Shown here in pieces: positions 23,288 through 33,233 of a DNA stretch of 34,603 bases. The stretch is from Cricetibacter osteomyelitidis (GTDB lineage Bacteria; Pseudomonadota; Gammaproteobacteria; Enterobacterales; Pasteurellaceae). Numbering within the stretch: the first letter of the stretch is position 1; each line of letters opens with the position of its first letter. Below the pieces are notes generated by a model that worked only from the letters and a program-made list of their open reading frames with translations, had not been told where the DNA came from and searched no databases. The translations under genes were made by a program, and so were the position numbers. The stretch spans positions 1-34,603 of the forward strand of contig NZ_SLYB01000027.1 of assembly GCF_004340985.1 (NCBI RefSeq), in the 5' to 3' direction.

Positions 23288-24622
23288 ATGGAAAACAATC
23301 ACATCTATTCCGTCACCCAACTGAATCAAACCGCTAAAATGCTATTGGAAAGCAAGCTCGGTTTGGTATGGCTGACAGGGGAAATTTCCAATTTCACTCA
23401 ACCGGTGTCAGGGCACTGGTATCTCACCCTGAAAGATGAAAATTCACAAGTGCGTTGTGCCATGTTCCGCACTAAAAATCTGCGAGTAAGTTTTCGCCCG
23501 CAAAACGGTATGCAGGTGTTGGTGCGGGCATCTGTGAGTTTATATGAACCCCGCGGTGACTATCAACTGATTATTGAAAGTATACATCCTGCCGGTGAAG
23601 GTTTACTGCAACAGCAATTTGAAGCCTTAAAAATGAAACTGGCGGCAGAAGGTCTGTTTGCTCAACATCTGAAAAAAAATCTACCGCACTTTGCCCGCAA
23701 AGTCGGCATTGTTACATCCCAAACCGGTGCGGCCTTACAGGACATTTTGCATATTCTGCAACGGCGTGACCCGAGTTTATCCGTGATCATCTACCCCACT
23801 GCAGTACAAGGCAAAGATGCCACGGCTGAAATCGTACGAATGATCGAACTTGCCAATACCCGCCAAGAAGTGGATGTGCTGATTGTGGGCCGCGGCGGCG
23901 GTTCCTTGGAAGACCTTTGGTGTTTCAATGAAGAAGCGGTTGCCAGAGCAATTTTCAATTCGGTTATTCCGATCATCAGTGCCGTAGGCCATGAAATCGA
24001 TGTGACCATTGCAGACTTTGTCGCCGATTTGCGAGCCCCAACGCCTTCTGCGGCGGCGGAATTAGTCAGCCGTGATCAAGCTGAATTACACAAACAACTG
24101 CAATATAAAAAAGAGCGATTGGAAATGGCATTAGATCGCTTATTAACCCATAAACAACAGCAATTACAGCGTTTGGCATTGCGTTTGCAAAACCAGCATC
24201 CACAGAATCGTTTGCACCATCAACAACAACGCATGACACAACTGGAAATCCGTTTCAAACAGGCAATGCGGCGTTTAATTGAAAAAAAATCTTACAATCT
24301 CACCGCACTTTCCGCCCGATTAAAGCAAAATCCGTTGCCTTACCGCATGCAAAAACAACATCAACACCTGCAACAACTCGAAGTGCGGTTAAATTTTGCC
24401 ATAAATAAAATAGTTGCGGACAGACAAAACCGATTAGCAAATTTATGCGGCAAATTAGATAGCTTAAGCCCGCTTAAAGTGCTGGCACGCGGCTATTCCA
24501 TCGTAAAAAATGAACAAGGCCAAACGGTTACGGATATTCATCAAATTCAAGTCGGCGAGCAAATTACCACGAAATTGACGAACGGACAATTTATCAGCAA
24601 AATCGACAAAATCTTATCCTAA
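23288..24622 (+). CDS. xseA: Exodeoxyribonuclease VII large subunit
   Basis: A 444-aa protein, of normal length. The N-terminal OB fold (about 1-105) includes [26 protein letters not shown]. The catalytic domain has [15 protein letters not shown], the conserved [16 protein letters not shown] and [25 protein letters not shown]. The rest is a long coiled coil that binds XseB. Exo VII degrades single-stranded DNA in repair. Three uptake signals or close variants lie in the gene. The small subunit gene is not adjacent. Confidence 0.97.
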   Translation: MENNHIYSVTQLNQTAKMLLESKLGLVWLTGEISNFTQPVSGHWYLTLKDENSQVRCAMFRTKNLRVSFRPQNGMQVLVRASVSLYEPRGDYQLIIESIHPAGEGLLQQQFEALKMKLAAEGLFAQHLKKNLPHFARKVGIVTSQTGAALQDILHILQRRDPSLSVIIYPTAVQGKDATAEIVRMIELANTRQEVDVLIVGRGGGSLEDLWCFNEEAVARAIFNSVIPIISAVGHEIDVTIADFVADLRAPTPSAAAELVSRDQAELHKQLQYKKERLEMALDRLLTHKQQQLQRLALRLQNQHPQNRLHHQQQRMTQLEIRFKQAMRRLIEKKSYNLTALSARLKQNPLPYRMQKQHQHLQQLEVRLNFAINKIVADRQNRLANLCGKLDSLSPLKVLARGYSIVKNEQGQTVTDIHQIQVGEQITTKLTNGQFISKIDKILS

Positions 24623-24684
24623 AAAAACATACGATTAACTTTACAAGTAAACTAATCGTACTTACAGGTTCATTGAAAAAATAA

Positions 24685-24722
24685 AGGGTAAAATTTGCAT
24701 CGTTTTACCCTATTTTTGTTTA
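24685..24722. terminator. Bidirectional terminator between xseA and ulaD
   Basis: AGGGTAAAA (24685-24693) pairs with TTTTACCCT (24703-24711) as a 9-bp stem followed by ATTTTTG. An A-rich run upstream makes it work for the convergent ulaD as well. Confidence 0.85.
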
Positions 24723-24747
24723 GAAATTCTTGATTGTCGAAATTAAT

Positions 24748-25428
24748 TTACGCCCAATATTTGTCAATTTCAGCACAAATCGCCTCGGCAGTAGCTTTGC
24801 CTTTTTCGCCCACAAGCGCACGCCCTGCAATAAAGGCTTTGGCGTTTTTAATTTCTTTAAACAAGTGAACATCCTGCGGCACGATTCCGCCGGTAATAGA
24901 GAGTTCTAAGCCAAGTGCGGACAATTTTTTCATCAAATCCACGTCTTCTTCCGTCCAGCCTTTACCGGCGAGTTCGGCATCGCGCGAGCGGTGATAAATG
25001 GCTTGTTTAACGCCTAACTCTACCCATTCTTTGGCATCTTTTTCTACCGTCCAGTTGCCATAGATTTCAATTTGAATTTCTTTTTTCACTTTTAATTCAG
25101 GGTGAGCGATGTTGAAATCATCCGCCACTTTTTTACAGGCGGCTTTGGTTGCCGGGTGGGCGGCTGCGGAAACCGTGAGCCAGTCGGCGCCGGCTTCAAA
25201 TGCCATTTTGGCTAAAATGGCACCGCCGTCCGTGATTTTCAGATCGCAAACAATAATATGATTAGGATGTAATGCACGCAAGGTGCTCACCGCCTTCATT
25301 CCTTCCGCACAGGCAAGAATGGTGCCGACTTCGATAATCTCGACGAGATTTTCCGCCTGTTTGGCATCCGCAACGGCTTTTTCAAGGGTTAATGAATCAA
25401 GGGCAATTTGGAGTAAAGGTTTAGACAT
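24748..25428 (-). CDS. ulaD: 3-keto-L-gulonate-6-phosphate decarboxylase
   Basis: A 226-aa TIM-barrel enzyme of the orotidine-monophosphate decarboxylase superfamily. It converts 3-keto-L-gulonate 6-phosphate to L-xylulose 5-phosphate and CO2 in anaerobic ascorbate breakdown. The superfamily signature D-x-K-x-x-D is at Asp62-Lys64-Asp67 (CDLKITDGG), with LQIALDSL at the N-terminus. It is the third gene of the minus-strand ula operon, separated from the EIIA gene by a 116-bp gap that holds dispersed hairpins. SgbH is a close paralogue in other bacteria, but the context favours UlaD. Confidence 0.93.
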   Translation of the reverse strand: MSKPLLQIALDSLTLEKAVADAKQAENLVEIIEVGTILACAEGMKAVSTLRALHPNHIIVCDLKITDGGAILAKMAFEAGADWLTVSAAAHPATKAACKKVADDFNIAHPELKVKKEIQIEIYGNWTVEKDAKEWVELGVKQAIYHRSRDAELAGKGWTEEDVDLMKKLSALGLELSITGGIVPQDVHLFKEIKNAKAFIAGRALVGEKGKATAEAICAEIDKYWA

Positions 25429-25460
25429 AGAATATTCCTTCTGATTAATTTAAACATCTT

Positions 25461-25533
25461 GTAGGGACGGACCTATGTGTCCGTCCGTATTTGGCGATAA
25501 TGTATTTTCGGGCGAACACATAGGCTCGCCTCA
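25461..25533. repeat. Dispersed hairpin repeat, copy B, between ulaC and ulaD
   Basis: GTAGGGACGG followed by CCGTCCGTAT encloses a hairpin in which GGACGGAC pairs with GTCCGTCC. A second unit, GGGCGAACACATAGG...TCGCC, follows within 40 bases. The words CCTATGTGT and ACACATAGG are mutually complementary. It lies inside the operon and may alter the ratio of the flanking messages. Confidence 0.7.
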
Positions 25534-25544
25534 ACAACTTTAGA

Positions 25545-26006
25545 TTATCCATTCAATGCTGCATCAATTACGGCAAGCACCTCTTCTGTGGTTTTACAAT
25601 CCAAGAATTTTTGCAGATTAATGCCGTCTTCGCTATCCGGATCATCAAAAATTTGGGTGATTTCCATAATACCTTGGATATGGGTGTCGGAATCACTACC
25701 GGCGAGGGTGACAAGCACGGAAATCATTTCGCCGTTAAAATCCACCGGTTCGGCAAGGGTGGTTAAGCCAAATGCGGTGCGAATCACGCCGTCTTCCGGT
25801 CGCGAATGCGGCATTGCCAACCCCGGCGCCAGCACGATATAAGGTCCCAACTCTTTCACTTTTTCAATAATGTTGGTGTAATAACGCGGTTCAATGGCGC
25901 CGGAAGCCACCAATAAATCCGTGCCGATTTTTACCGCTTCTTCCCAGTTGACAGCGGTTTGGTTGAGTTTGATAGAATTATTTTCAATTAGGGATTCTTT
26001 TAGCAT
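25545..26006 (-). CDS. ulaC: Ascorbate-specific PTS component EIIA
   Basis: A 153-aa cytosolic phosphocarrier of the mannitol/fructose EIIA type. The phosphorylated His is His67, in LAPGLAMPHSRPEDGV, and the block VLVTLAGSDSDTHIQGIMEI fits the family. It passes phosphate to the EIIB domain fused to the permease encoded just upstream. It lies 67 bases after that gene, with a perfect uptake signal in the gap (near 26060). Confidence 0.93.
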   Translation of the reverse strand: MLKESLIENNSIKLNQTAVNWEEAVKIGTDLLVASGAIEPRYYTNIIEKVKELGPYIVLAPGLAMPHSRPEDGVIRTAFGLTTLAEPVDFNGEMISVLVTLAGSDSDTHIQGIMEITQIFDDPDSEDGINLQKFLDCKTTEEVLAVIDAALNG

Positions 26007-26073
26007 AGTTTGTCCTTAATCCTTGCGGATAATCGGCGGTCAATTGGGTTTAAAAATCGACCGCACTTTTGGG

Positions 26074-27891
26074 CTATTTATCTTGAAACTTTTTAATCAA
26101 TTCGATTAATTCATCACCAAAGGAATTCGGATTTAACATATTTTGCACGCCGAGTACAAATTTGCCTTCACCCACTTGGATTTCATCGGATAAATGTTTG
26201 GAAGATACAATAATATCCGTGCTGTCCAATTTGCCTTTGTAATCCGTCACGGCACAGGAATCCATTACATTTGGAATGCCGCGTTTGTCCAGATAACCTT
26301 TGATCTTCATTTTCATCATCATTGATGAACCCTGTCCGGAACCGCATACCGCAAGGATTCGTATCGGCTTAACGCCTTCGGAAACAGTATCATTTTCGAC
26401 CGCACTTTCGACGTGATTTGCACTTGTCGCTGTTGCAGTTACCGACTCTTCAACGCTTTCATCAACGCCGTAGCCGTCCATTTGTTCAAGGGTTCTGCCT
26501 GCCGCTGCGGCAGCTGCTTCTTGCGCACGTAATTTTTTCGAAGCAAATGCCATATAAACAAAGGCACAAGCCAAAATCACAAAGAAGAAGAACGGAATGC
26601 TCACAATGCCTTGCAAGACCGGTGGGAAGAACAATGCCCAGTCTGCCATTCCCATCCAGCCGTTAAAAGCGGCGCCTTGGGTGGCTAATAAGTGAATCAC
26701 CCACGCGGAGCCCAGCACTTCGATGATCCCCATTACAAAACAGATTTTCATCACTGCGCGCCAGCCGCCGAAATGGTTAGCGAACACGCCGATAGTGGCG
26801 TTGGAGAAGAACATTGGAATAAAGCCCGGAATAATTAATACGGAAGCATCAAAGCCCAATAATAAACCGACGGCGACAAACTGACCAATCGCCCCCCACA
26901 TAAAACCGAACACCATTGCATTTGGCGAGAAAGCATAAATTGCCGCACAGTCAATCGCTAATACGGCATTGGGAATCACGCGTTCGGAAATCCCTTTGAA
27001 AGCTTCGGAAAGTTCTGCAACGAACATCCGTACCCCAATAACGATAACTTGGATCGCCACGGCGAATTTTAAGCCGGTTTCAAAAATATAGATTGTCCAA
27101 TGGGTTTTGCCCGCCATTGTTTGTAAATTATCCAAACCGAAAGAAAGCAAAATAATCCCGAAGAAGGCAGTCATTACCAACACGGTGGCGGATATACTGT
27201 CGTGGAAAATATGCAGCCATTTCGGTAATTTCATATTATCAACGCTATCATCTTTGTTACCTAATTTTGGCGCGAGTTGAACCGCAATCCAAGAAGCGAT
27301 TTGTTGTTGGTGTCCGATGGAGAAGCCGGCACCGCCCGTAACCGCTTGCGTCGGTTTATACATAATATTAGAGGAAATCCCCCAATACAATGCCATAATA
27401 ATTGCCGTGTAGATGATGGTTTCCCACATTGAGGCACCGATAAGCATATAAAACACCGCTACCAAGCCGGCCTGTTGGAACATAATATGCCCGGTCAGCA
27501 TAATGGTGCGAATGCCGGTGAAGCGTCTGAACACCACCAATAAAATATTCAGTGCAAGTGCAAGCAATACGGCATAGCCTACCCAAGAATAGTTGTCTGC
27601 CATTGTTTCAATGGTCGCCTGCATACTGGTATAAGGGTCGATTACCGCGCCCGTTAAGCCGTGGTATTCGGATAATTTGGTGATAATCGGCTTAAAACCT
27701 TTTACCAATTCGCCGGCACCTACCTGTACCAACATAAAACCCACAATAGTTTTGATCGTGCCTTTGATAATGGTCGTCGTGTCTTTACGCAAAAGAACGT
27801 AACCGAGGCAGGCAACAATCCCCAATAAAAGCGGTGCTTTATTAAGCACCTGATCTCTGAAGACGATAAATAAGTCTAGTAACGTTTCCAT
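26074..27891 (-). CDS. ulaA: Ascorbate PTS permease: EIIC (UlaA) fused to EIIB (UlaB)
   Basis: A 605-aa membrane protein. The first ~450 residues are the UlaA/SgaT permease with about 10-12 membrane helices ([24 protein letters not shown]... at the start). A linker rich in Glu, Ser and Thr follows. Then comes an EIIB domain with the phosphocysteine in [20 protein letters not shown]. It takes up and phosphorylates L-ascorbate. In E. coli UlaA and UlaB are separate, so this is a fusion. The frame extends to 27978, but that would begin in the -10 region of the likely promoter. ATG at 27891 gives the standard UlaA N-terminus. Confidence 0.93.
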   Translation of the reverse strand: METLLDLFIVFRDQVLNKAPLLLGIVACLGYVLLRKDTTTIIKGTIKTIVGFMLVQVGAGELVKGFKPIITKLSEYHGLTGAVIDPYTSMQATIETMADNYSWVGYAVLLALALNILLVVFRRFTGIRTIMLTGHIMFQQAGLVAVFYMLIGASMWETIIYTAIIMALYWGISSNIMYKPTQAVTGGAGFSIGHQQQIASWIAVQLAPKLGNKDDSVDNMKLPKWLHIFHDSISATVLVMTAFFGIILLSFGLDNLQTMAGKTHWTIYIFETGLKFAVAIQVIVIGVRMFVAELSEAFKGISERVIPNAVLAIDCAAIYAFSPNAMVFGFMWGAIGQFVAVGLLLGFDASVLIIPGFIPMFFSNATIGVFANHFGGWRAVMKICFVMGIIEVLGSAWVIHLLATQGAAFNGWMGMADWALFFPPVLQGIVSIPFFFFVILACAFVYMAFASKKLRAQEAAAAAAGRTLEQMDGYGVDESVEESVTATATSANHVESAVENDTVSEGVKPIRILAVCGSGQGSSMMMKMKIKGYLDKRGIPNVMDSCAVTDYKGKLDSTDIIVSSKHLSDEIQVGEGKFVLGVQNMLNPNSFGDELIELIKKFQDK

Positions 27892-27977
27892 AATAGAATC
27901 TCTGTTGCATTGTTTTAAAAAAATTGGAAAAACTTTGTACAACATTTCCTTTCCAAAGAGAAGGAAAGGAAAACACA

Positions 27978-28041
27978 TAAATGGTAACAGAATTCAATGA
28001 TTACAAAAGATTGAATTTGATGTTTTGTGATCTGTATCACA
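27978..28041 (-). promoter_or_regulatory. ulaA promoter with a CRP site
   Basis: TGTGA-TCTGTA-TCACA at 28026-28041 is a perfect match to the CRP half-site consensus. On the minus strand TTGTAA (complement of 28001-28006) with CATTTA 17 bp further on could be the -35 and -10. This would place the CRP site about 62 bp upstream of the start, a class I position. Confidence 0.75.
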
Positions 28042-28164
28042 TTTTATTTTCATCTTTTTCGCAATAAGAAAAATAATGAGAAAAACGACCGCACTTTCTA
28101 TTTTTCTTTAAAAAATCGTAATTTGCTGAATAATATGGATATTTATATTTATTATAAAATAAAA

Positions 28165-28240
28165 TGTGATCTTGATCACAAAATAGATAAAAATCATTTT
28201 ACAACCTAAAATGATTAATTATGATTATTTATGATTTTTC
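28165..28240 (+). promoter_or_regulatory. ulaG promoter with a CRP site and phased ATGATT repeats
   Basis: TGTGA-TCTTGA-TCACA at 28165-28180 is a second perfect CRP site. TTTACA (28198-28203) and TATGAT (28220-28225) are a good -35/-10 pair with 16-bp spacing; the CRP centre is then near -60 (class I). ATGATT recurs at 28211, 28221 and 28231 with exact 10-bp phasing over the -10 and start. This is a candidate UlaR operator. Confidence 0.75.
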
Positions 28241-28290
28241 ATTCCTCTATTAACTTAAATTTCATACCCTCTACCCAATAGGAGTTTACA

Positions 28291-29382
28291 ATGAGCAAAA
28301 TTCAAGAAATTACCCGTGAAAGTTGGATTCTTTCTACCTTCCCTGAATGGGGAACCTGGTTGAACGAAGAAATTGAGCAAGAAGTGGTGCCGGAAGGCAA
28401 CTTTGCTATGTGGTGGCTTGGCTGCGTAGGCGTGTGGATTAAAACCCCGGGCGGCGCCAACCTTTGTATGGATTTGTGGTGTGGTCGTGGAAAATCCACT
28501 AAGCAAGTGAAAGATATGGTGCGCGGTCACCAAATGGCAAATATGGCTGGCGTGCGCAAATTGCAGCCGAATCTACGTGCCGCCCCAATGGTGTTAGATC
28601 CGTTTGCGATCAATGAAGTGGATTTTATTCTTGCCTCCCATTATCACAGCGATCATATTGATGTGAACGTGGCAGCGGCAATCGTGAATAATCCGAAATT
28701 GGATCACGTTAAATTTGTCGGCCCTTGGCATTGTGCGGAACTATGGAAAAAATGGGGTGTGCCGGAAGAACGCATTATTGTGGTGAAACCGGGTGATGTA
28801 GTGAAACTCAAAGATGTGGAAATTCACGCCTTGGATTCTTTCGATCGCACTTGTTTGGTGACATTACCGGTGGAAGGCGCAGATGCACAAGGCGGCGAAC
28901 TTGCCGGTCTTTGCCCGTCGGATGAAGAAATGGGACGCAAAACTGTGAACTATGTATTCAAAACGCCGGGCGGTAATATTTATCACGGTGCGGATTCCCA
29001 CTTCTCTATCCAATTTGCCAAACACGGTAAAGAATTTGATATTGATGTCGCCTTAAATAACTACGGTGAAAACCCGGTGGGTATTGCGGATAAAATGACT
29101 TCCGTGGATTTATTGCGTATGGCGGAAAGTTTACGTTGTAAAGTGATTATTCCGGTACACTATGACATTTGGACCAACTTTATGGCGAGCACTGACGAAA
29201 TTATCCAATTATGGAAAATGCGCAAAGAACGCCTGCAATACAAATTCCATCCGTTTATTTGGGAAGTGGGCGGTAAATACGTTTACCCACGCGATAAAGA
29301 TTTAATCGAATATCATCATCCACGCGGCTTTGATGATTGCTTTGAACACGAACCAAATATTCAGTTTAAATCAATGCTATAA
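28291..29382 (+). CDS. ulaG: L-ascorbate-6-phosphate lactonase
   Basis: A 363-aa metallo-beta-lactamase-fold enzyme that opens the lactone of L-ascorbate 6-phosphate, the first cytosolic step after PTS uptake. The metal motif H-x-H-x-D-H is at 117-122 ([10 protein letters not shown]). The family N-terminus [28 protein letters not shown] is very well conserved. TAGGAG lies eight bases before the start. It is divergent from ulaA, as in E. coli, and is followed by a terminator. Confidence 0.97.
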   Translation: MSKIQEITRESWILSTFPEWGTWLNEEIEQEVVPEGNFAMWWLGCVGVWIKTPGGANLCMDLWCGRGKSTKQVKDMVRGHQMANMAGVRKLQPNLRAAPMVLDPFAINEVDFILASHYHSDHIDVNVAAAIVNNPKLDHVKFVGPWHCAELWKKWGVPEERIIVVKPGDVVKLKDVEIHALDSFDRTCLVTLPVEGADAQGGELAGLCPSDEEMGRKTVNYVFKTPGGNIYHGADSHFSIQFAKHGKEFDIDVALNNYGENPVGIADKMTSVDLLRMAESLRCKVIIPVHYDIWTNFMASTDEIIQLWKMRKERLQYKFHPFIWEVGGKYVYPRDKDLIEYHHPRGFDDCFEHEPNIQFKSML

Positions 29383-29395
29383 AATAAATAAAAAA

Positions 29396-29431
29396 AAGTC
29401 GCCTTAGTACTTGAAGGCGGCTTATTTTTTG
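29396..29431 (+). terminator. Rho-independent terminator after ulaG
   Basis: AAGTCGCCTT (29396-29405) and AAGGCGGCTT (29414-29423) form a 10-bp stem with one G-T pair, followed by ATTTTTTG. Confidence 0.88.
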
Positions 29432-29471
29432 TTCATTATGTTCAATAGAACAAAATAACAAGGAAACTATA
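29432..29471 (+). promoter_or_regulatory. ulaR upstream region
   Basis: A short gap with the small inverted repeat GTTC-AATA-GAAC near 29440-29451, followed by an AAGGAA ribosome site. The inverted repeat could be an autoregulatory operator; no clear promoter is seen. Confidence 0.35.
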
Positions 29472-30227
29472 ATGAACGAAAATTATCGCCATCGGCGACT
29501 TTTGCAATTATTGTGTGAAAAGAAAATACTTTCTACCGCAGAAATCATTGATTTATTGGCTATTTCGCCAGCGACCGCCAGACGGGATATTAACAAATTA
29601 GCAGAGCAAGGCAGATTAAAAAAAGTCCGCAACGGTGCAGAATGGACGGAGAATACGTCATCAAAATCCCCATATAATGTTAATAATTTAAACGTCAATC
29701 ACTTAGAAGAAAAACGGCGAATTGCACAATTGGCAAATACCCTCTGTCAAGAAGGAGATAGCGTAATTTTAACCTGTGGTTCCACAATGCGACTATTAAG
29801 TGGCTTTTTATGTGGACGAAAATTGCAGATTATTACCAATTTTTTACCGCTCGCCAATGATTTAATTGAAAATAAACACGAAGACGTAGTGATTATGGGG
29901 GGACAATACAACCGTGCCAAAGCTATCACCTTGTCTCTTAACCAAAATGAAAGCCCCTACGCTGCCAATATTATGTTCACCAGCGGCAAAGGCTTTACCG
30001 AAGAGGGGCTTTACAAAACCGACATGATTATTGCCAATTCGGAGCAACGCTTATCCAGTAAAGCAAGCAAATATGTGGTGTTACTTGATAGCAGCAAACT
30101 CGGTCAGCAAGTAGGCATGTTATTTACCGAATTGGCACAGATTGATTTATTAATCACCAGCAAAGAAGCCTCTCCAAAGATTATCGAGGCGTTAAGAAAA
30201 CGGGGATTAGAGGTAATGCTTGCTTAA
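29472..30227 (+). CDS. ulaR: DeoR-family transcriptional regulator of ascorbate utilisation
   Basis: A 251-aa protein. The N-terminal winged helix-turn-helix spans about residues 5-58 (ILSTAEIIDLLAISPATARRDINKL). The C-terminal DeoR sensor domain binds a phosphorylated sugar. UlaR in E. coli represses the ula operons until L-ascorbate 6-phosphate is present. Here it sits between ulaG and ulaE, and 10-bp-phased ATGATT motifs before ulaG are possible binding sites. The name rests on context plus family. Confidence 0.88.
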   Translation: MNENYRHRRLLQLLCEKKILSTAEIIDLLAISPATARRDINKLAEQGRLKKVRNGAEWTENTSSKSPYNVNNLNVNHLEEKRRIAQLANTLCQEGDSVILTCGSTMRLLSGFLCGRKLQIITNFLPLANDLIENKHEDVVIMGGQYNRAKAITLSLNQNESPYAANIMFTSGKGFTEEGLYKTDMIIANSEQRLSSKASKYVVLLDSSKLGQQVGMLFTELAQIDLLITSKEASPKIIEALRKRGLEVMLA

Positions 30228-30299
30228 AGAGCGGTCGGATTTGGGAGAGAATTTGTGTCCCAAGAAGTTTACGAAAAAATAACCATTAAGGAGTTTTCC

Positions 30300-31160
30300 G
30301 TGAGAAAACATAAACTAGGTATTTACGAAAAAGCCTTACCGAAAAACATCAGCTGGCAGGACAGATTATCCATTGCCAAAGCCTGCGGTTTTGATTTTGT
30401 GGAAATGTCCATTGATGAAACCGATGAACGTTTGGCGCGGCTCGATTGGAGCAAAAAAGAGCGCTTGAAATTGGTTAAAGCCATTGTCAATACCGGCGTA
30501 ACCGTGCCGTCAATGTGCTTATCGGGACATCGCCGTTTCCCGTTTGGTAGTCGTGATGAAGCGACTCGCCAAAAAGCCTATGAAATTATGGAAAAGGCGA
30601 TTCTGTTTGCGGTGGATACCGGCATTCGCACCATTCAGCTTGCCGGCTACGATGTCTATTATGAAGAGCAGGACGAAAGCACGGTTGAACGTTTCCGACA
30701 AGGTTTGGAATGGGCGGTTGAGCTTGCCGCCGGCAACCAAGTAACCCTTGCTGTAGAAATCATGGACACCAAATTTATGAGTTCCATTTCCCGCTGGAAA
30801 AAATGGGACGACATTATCAAATCCCCTTGGTTTACGGTTTATCCGGATCTCGGCAATCTCTCGGCGTGGAATAACAACGTTGCCGAAGAGCTCAAACTCG
30901 GCATTGACAAAATCTCTGCCATTCACTTAAAAGATACTTACAAAGTAACCGACACCTGTAAAGGGCAATTCCGTGATGTGCCGTTTGGCGATGGCTGTGT
31001 GGATTTCCCTACCTGCTTTAAAATCTTGGCGGAACTCAACTACCGTGGGGCATTCTTAATTGAAATGTGGACGGAAAAAGCGGACGAGCCTATCGCGGAA
31101 ATTATCAACGCACGCCGTTGGATCGAACAAAAAATGCAAGAAGGAGGATTTACCCTATGA
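30300..31160 (+). CDS. ulaE: L-ribulose/L-xylulose-5-phosphate 3-epimerase
   Basis: A 286-aa TIM-barrel enzyme that converts L-xylulose 5-phosphate to L-ribulose 5-phosphate. Its [48 protein letters not shown] and [11 protein letters not shown] blocks match UlaE/SgbU. The frame extends back to a GTG at 30255, but GTG at 30300 is preferred. It has a perfect AAGGAG six bases upstream and gives the family N-terminus ([13 protein letters not shown], read as Met). It overlaps ulaF by four bases. Confidence 0.94.
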   Translation: MRKHKLGIYEKALPKNISWQDRLSIAKACGFDFVEMSIDETDERLARLDWSKKERLKLVKAIVNTGVTVPSMCLSGHRRFPFGSRDEATRQKAYEIMEKAILFAVDTGIRTIQLAGYDVYYEEQDESTVERFRQGLEWAVELAAGNQVTLAVEIMDTKFMSSISRWKKWDDIIKSPWFTVYPDLGNLSAWNNNVAEELKLGIDKISAIHLKDTYKVTDTCKGQFRDVPFGDGCVDFPTCFKILAELNYRGAFLIEMWTEKADEPIAEIINARRWIEQKMQEGGFTL

Positions 31161-31873
31161 GTTTAACCGAATTAACCCCGGCTTTATTAGCAATGCGTGA
31201 ACGTGTATTTAAAGCCAATTTAGAATTACCAAAATATAAATTAATTACGTTCACTTGGGGCAATGTGAGCGAAATCGATCGTGAAAGCGGTCTCATTGCC
31301 ATCAAACCTTCCGGCGTGGAATACGACACAATGAAAGTGGAAGACATCGTCTTTGTCGATCTACAAGGTAATCGTGTGTATGGCAATAAAAAACCGTCCT
31401 CCGATACCCCAACCCACCTTGAGCTTTATCGTCAATTTGCCGACATTGGCGGCATAGTGCATACCCATTCCCGCCATGCTACTGCTTGGGCACAGGCAGG
31501 GGAAGATATCTTGGCACTTGGCACGACTCAGGGCGACTATTTCTACGGCTCCGTACCCTGCACTCGCCGAATGACACCGGAAGAAATCGCCGGTGAATAC
31601 GAACTGGAAACCGGCAAAGTAATTGTGGAAACTTTCCGCAAACGTAATATCGAACCGACCGCCGTACCGAGCGTACTGGTGCATTCCCACGGTCCATTTA
31701 CCTGGGGCAAAGATGCCTTTGATGCGGTACATAACTCCGTCGTGTTGGAAGAAGTAGCATACATGAATTTCGTTAGCCACCAAATTCGCCCGAATATCGG
31801 TTCAATGCAACAGGAATTACTGGATAAACATTATTTGCGTAAACACGGCAAAAATGCCTATTACGGGCAGTAA
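31157..31873 (+). CDS. ulaF: L-ribulose-5-phosphate 4-epimerase
   Basis: A 238-aa class II aldolase/adducin-family enzyme giving D-xylulose 5-phosphate, the end of the pathway. Zn ligands appear as HTHSRH (His102, His104) and HSHG (His176, His178). The start [27 protein letters not shown] is typical of AraD/UlaF. ATG at 31157 overlaps the ulaE stop (ATGA) and has GGAGG upstream; an earlier in-frame ATG at 31067 is inside ulaE and is rejected. Confidence 0.95.
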   Translation: MSLTELTPALLAMRERVFKANLELPKYKLITFTWGNVSEIDRESGLIAIKPSGVEYDTMKVEDIVFVDLQGNRVYGNKKPSSDTPTHLELYRQFADIGGIVHTHSRHATAWAQAGEDILALGTTQGDYFYGSVPCTRRMTPEEIAGEYELETGKVIVETFRKRNIEPTAVPSVLVHSHGPFTWGKDAFDAVHNSVVLEEVAYMNFVSHQIRPNIGSMQQELLDKHYLRKHGKNAYYGQ

Positions 31874-31888
31874 TTAATCCTCATCGGT

Positions 31889-31921
31889 TAAAGGCAGTAT
31901 TGACTGCCTTTAGTTATTTTT
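31889..31921 (+). terminator. Rho-independent terminator after ulaF
   Basis: TAAAGGCAGT (31889-31898) and ACTGCCTTTA (31903-31912) form a perfect 10-bp stem with an ATTG loop, followed by GTTATTTTT. Confidence 0.88.
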
Positions 31922-31950
31922 ACATCCTCATTTTTATATCGGAGTTTATT

Positions 31951-32769
31951 ATGAATTATAAAGTGGTTGCTTTTGATTTAGACGGCACCTTACTCAATGG
32001 GCAGGGACAAATTCTTGCCGAAAATAAACGTGCCATTCAGGCGGCAATCAATAAGGGCACTAAAATTATTTTAGTAACGGGGCGGCATCACACAGCGGTA
32101 AAACCCTATTACCACGAATTAGGACTAACCACGCCGATTATTTGTTGCAACGGCACCTATATTTATGATGTGGCAACGGATAGTACGCCCTTCGCCAATC
32201 CCCTTTCCAAACAACAAGCACAACTGATTTTTGATACAACGCAAAAGCACCATTGCCATTTATTAATGTATTCTCGCGATTCAATGAACTATGCCGAACT
32301 CAATCCGCATATGGAAAAATTTGTAAAGTGGGTAGAAAGTTGTCCGCCTGATATACGTCCTGACGTACGCCAAGTAGCGAGCATTCAAGAGATTATCGAT
32401 CATCATTCGCCGATTTGGAAATGTGTAATCAGCGCGCCGGATAAAGACATTATGCACGCCGTACTCGCTGATTTACCGCAAGAGGAATTTAGCTGCGAAT
32501 GGTCGTGGGTGGATCGTGTTGACATCGCTAATACCGGTAACACCAAAGGCGGCAGACTGACTACTCTGCTTAAGGAATGGCATATTAACCCACAAGAGGT
32601 GATTGCATTCGGCGACAACCATAATGACATCAGTATGCTCACTGCTGTAGGGCTTAGCGTGGCAATGGGCAATGCAGAAATAGAAATCCAACGACAGGCG
32701 GCACTAATCACCACGGATAATAACCAAGCCGGTATTGCTGCGGTGTTGGAAGAATATTTAGGCCTATAA
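31951..32769 (+). CDS. Cof-type HAD-superfamily phosphatase
   Basis: A 272-aa haloacid-dehalogenase-fold hydrolase of the Cof/YidA subfamily. Motif I is FDLDGTLL (nucleophile Asp in residues 7-12), motif II LVTGRH, and the C-terminal motif IV is AFGDNHNDISML. Such enzymes dephosphorylate sugar phosphates; the substrate is unknown, although a position after the ula genes may hint at a sugar phosphate. ATG at 31951, with GGAG upstream, is chosen. The longer frame would start inside the terminator loop at 31900. Confidence 0.9.
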   Translation: MNYKVVAFDLDGTLLNGQGQILAENKRAIQAAINKGTKIILVTGRHHTAVKPYYHELGLTTPIICCNGTYIYDVATDSTPFANPLSKQQAQLIFDTTQKHHCHLLMYSRDSMNYAELNPHMEKFVKWVESCPPDIRPDVRQVASIQEIIDHHSPIWKCVISAPDKDIMHAVLADLPQEEFSCEWSWVDRVDIANTGNTKGGRLTTLLKEWHINPQEVIAFGDNHNDISMLTAVGLSVAMGNAEIEIQRQAALITTDNNQAGIAAVLEEYLGL

Positions 32770-32892
32770 ATCCACGCTTTTTCTTGGAAAAGTGCGGTTA
32801 AAAAATACGGTATTTTGCCAATATCATTGTTCCATTGCCGAAAGGAAATCTGCCTTGTGCTATACCAAGCCTTAATTGACAGGAGAATATCA

Positions 32893-33141
32893 ATGAAGCT
32901 GACATTAAGAGTCGCACAAAAATTTGAAGGGCATCAGTGCGAATTATATGCCGTACCATTTGATATGCATTTTCCTGACGAAAGCGGGAATATAAAAACT
33001 GTGGTACAACCAGATTTATGTGTAATTTGTGATCCGCAAAAATTAGATAATCGTGGCTGTTTAGGCGCGCCGGATTTGGTGGTGGAAATTCTCTCGCCGA
33101 ATAATTCCAAGGCGCAAACCGCAAGTTTGATTTTAGCTTAA
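32893..33141 (+). pseudogene. Remnant of a Uma2-family (DUF820) endonuclease-like gene
   Basis: An 82-aa fragment with a good AGGAG ribosome site. The middle matches the Uma2 core VVQPDLCVICDPQKLDNRGCLGAPDLVVEILSP. The N-terminal part is degraded and the frame ends directly after the core, before the Lys and the Y-x3-G-V-x-E-Y-W region expected of a PD-(D/E)xK fold. Whole family members are about 180-190 aa. It is therefore very likely inactive debris in the region before vgrG. A perfect uptake signal (AAAGTGCGGT) lies about 100 bases upstream. Confidence 0.75.
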
Positions 33142-33233
33142 CGGATATTCATAAGCCCCTGGCATTTACCTTGCTTAGGGTTTTTTGTATTATAGGCAAA
33201 ATACTTTTTTAAGATTTAAGAAAGGAGAACACA

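Noticed and set aside
28027-28209. 60-aa plus-strand frame between ulaA and ulaG
   Set aside because: It covers both CRP sites and the promoters, is extremely A+T-rich and has no ribosome site.
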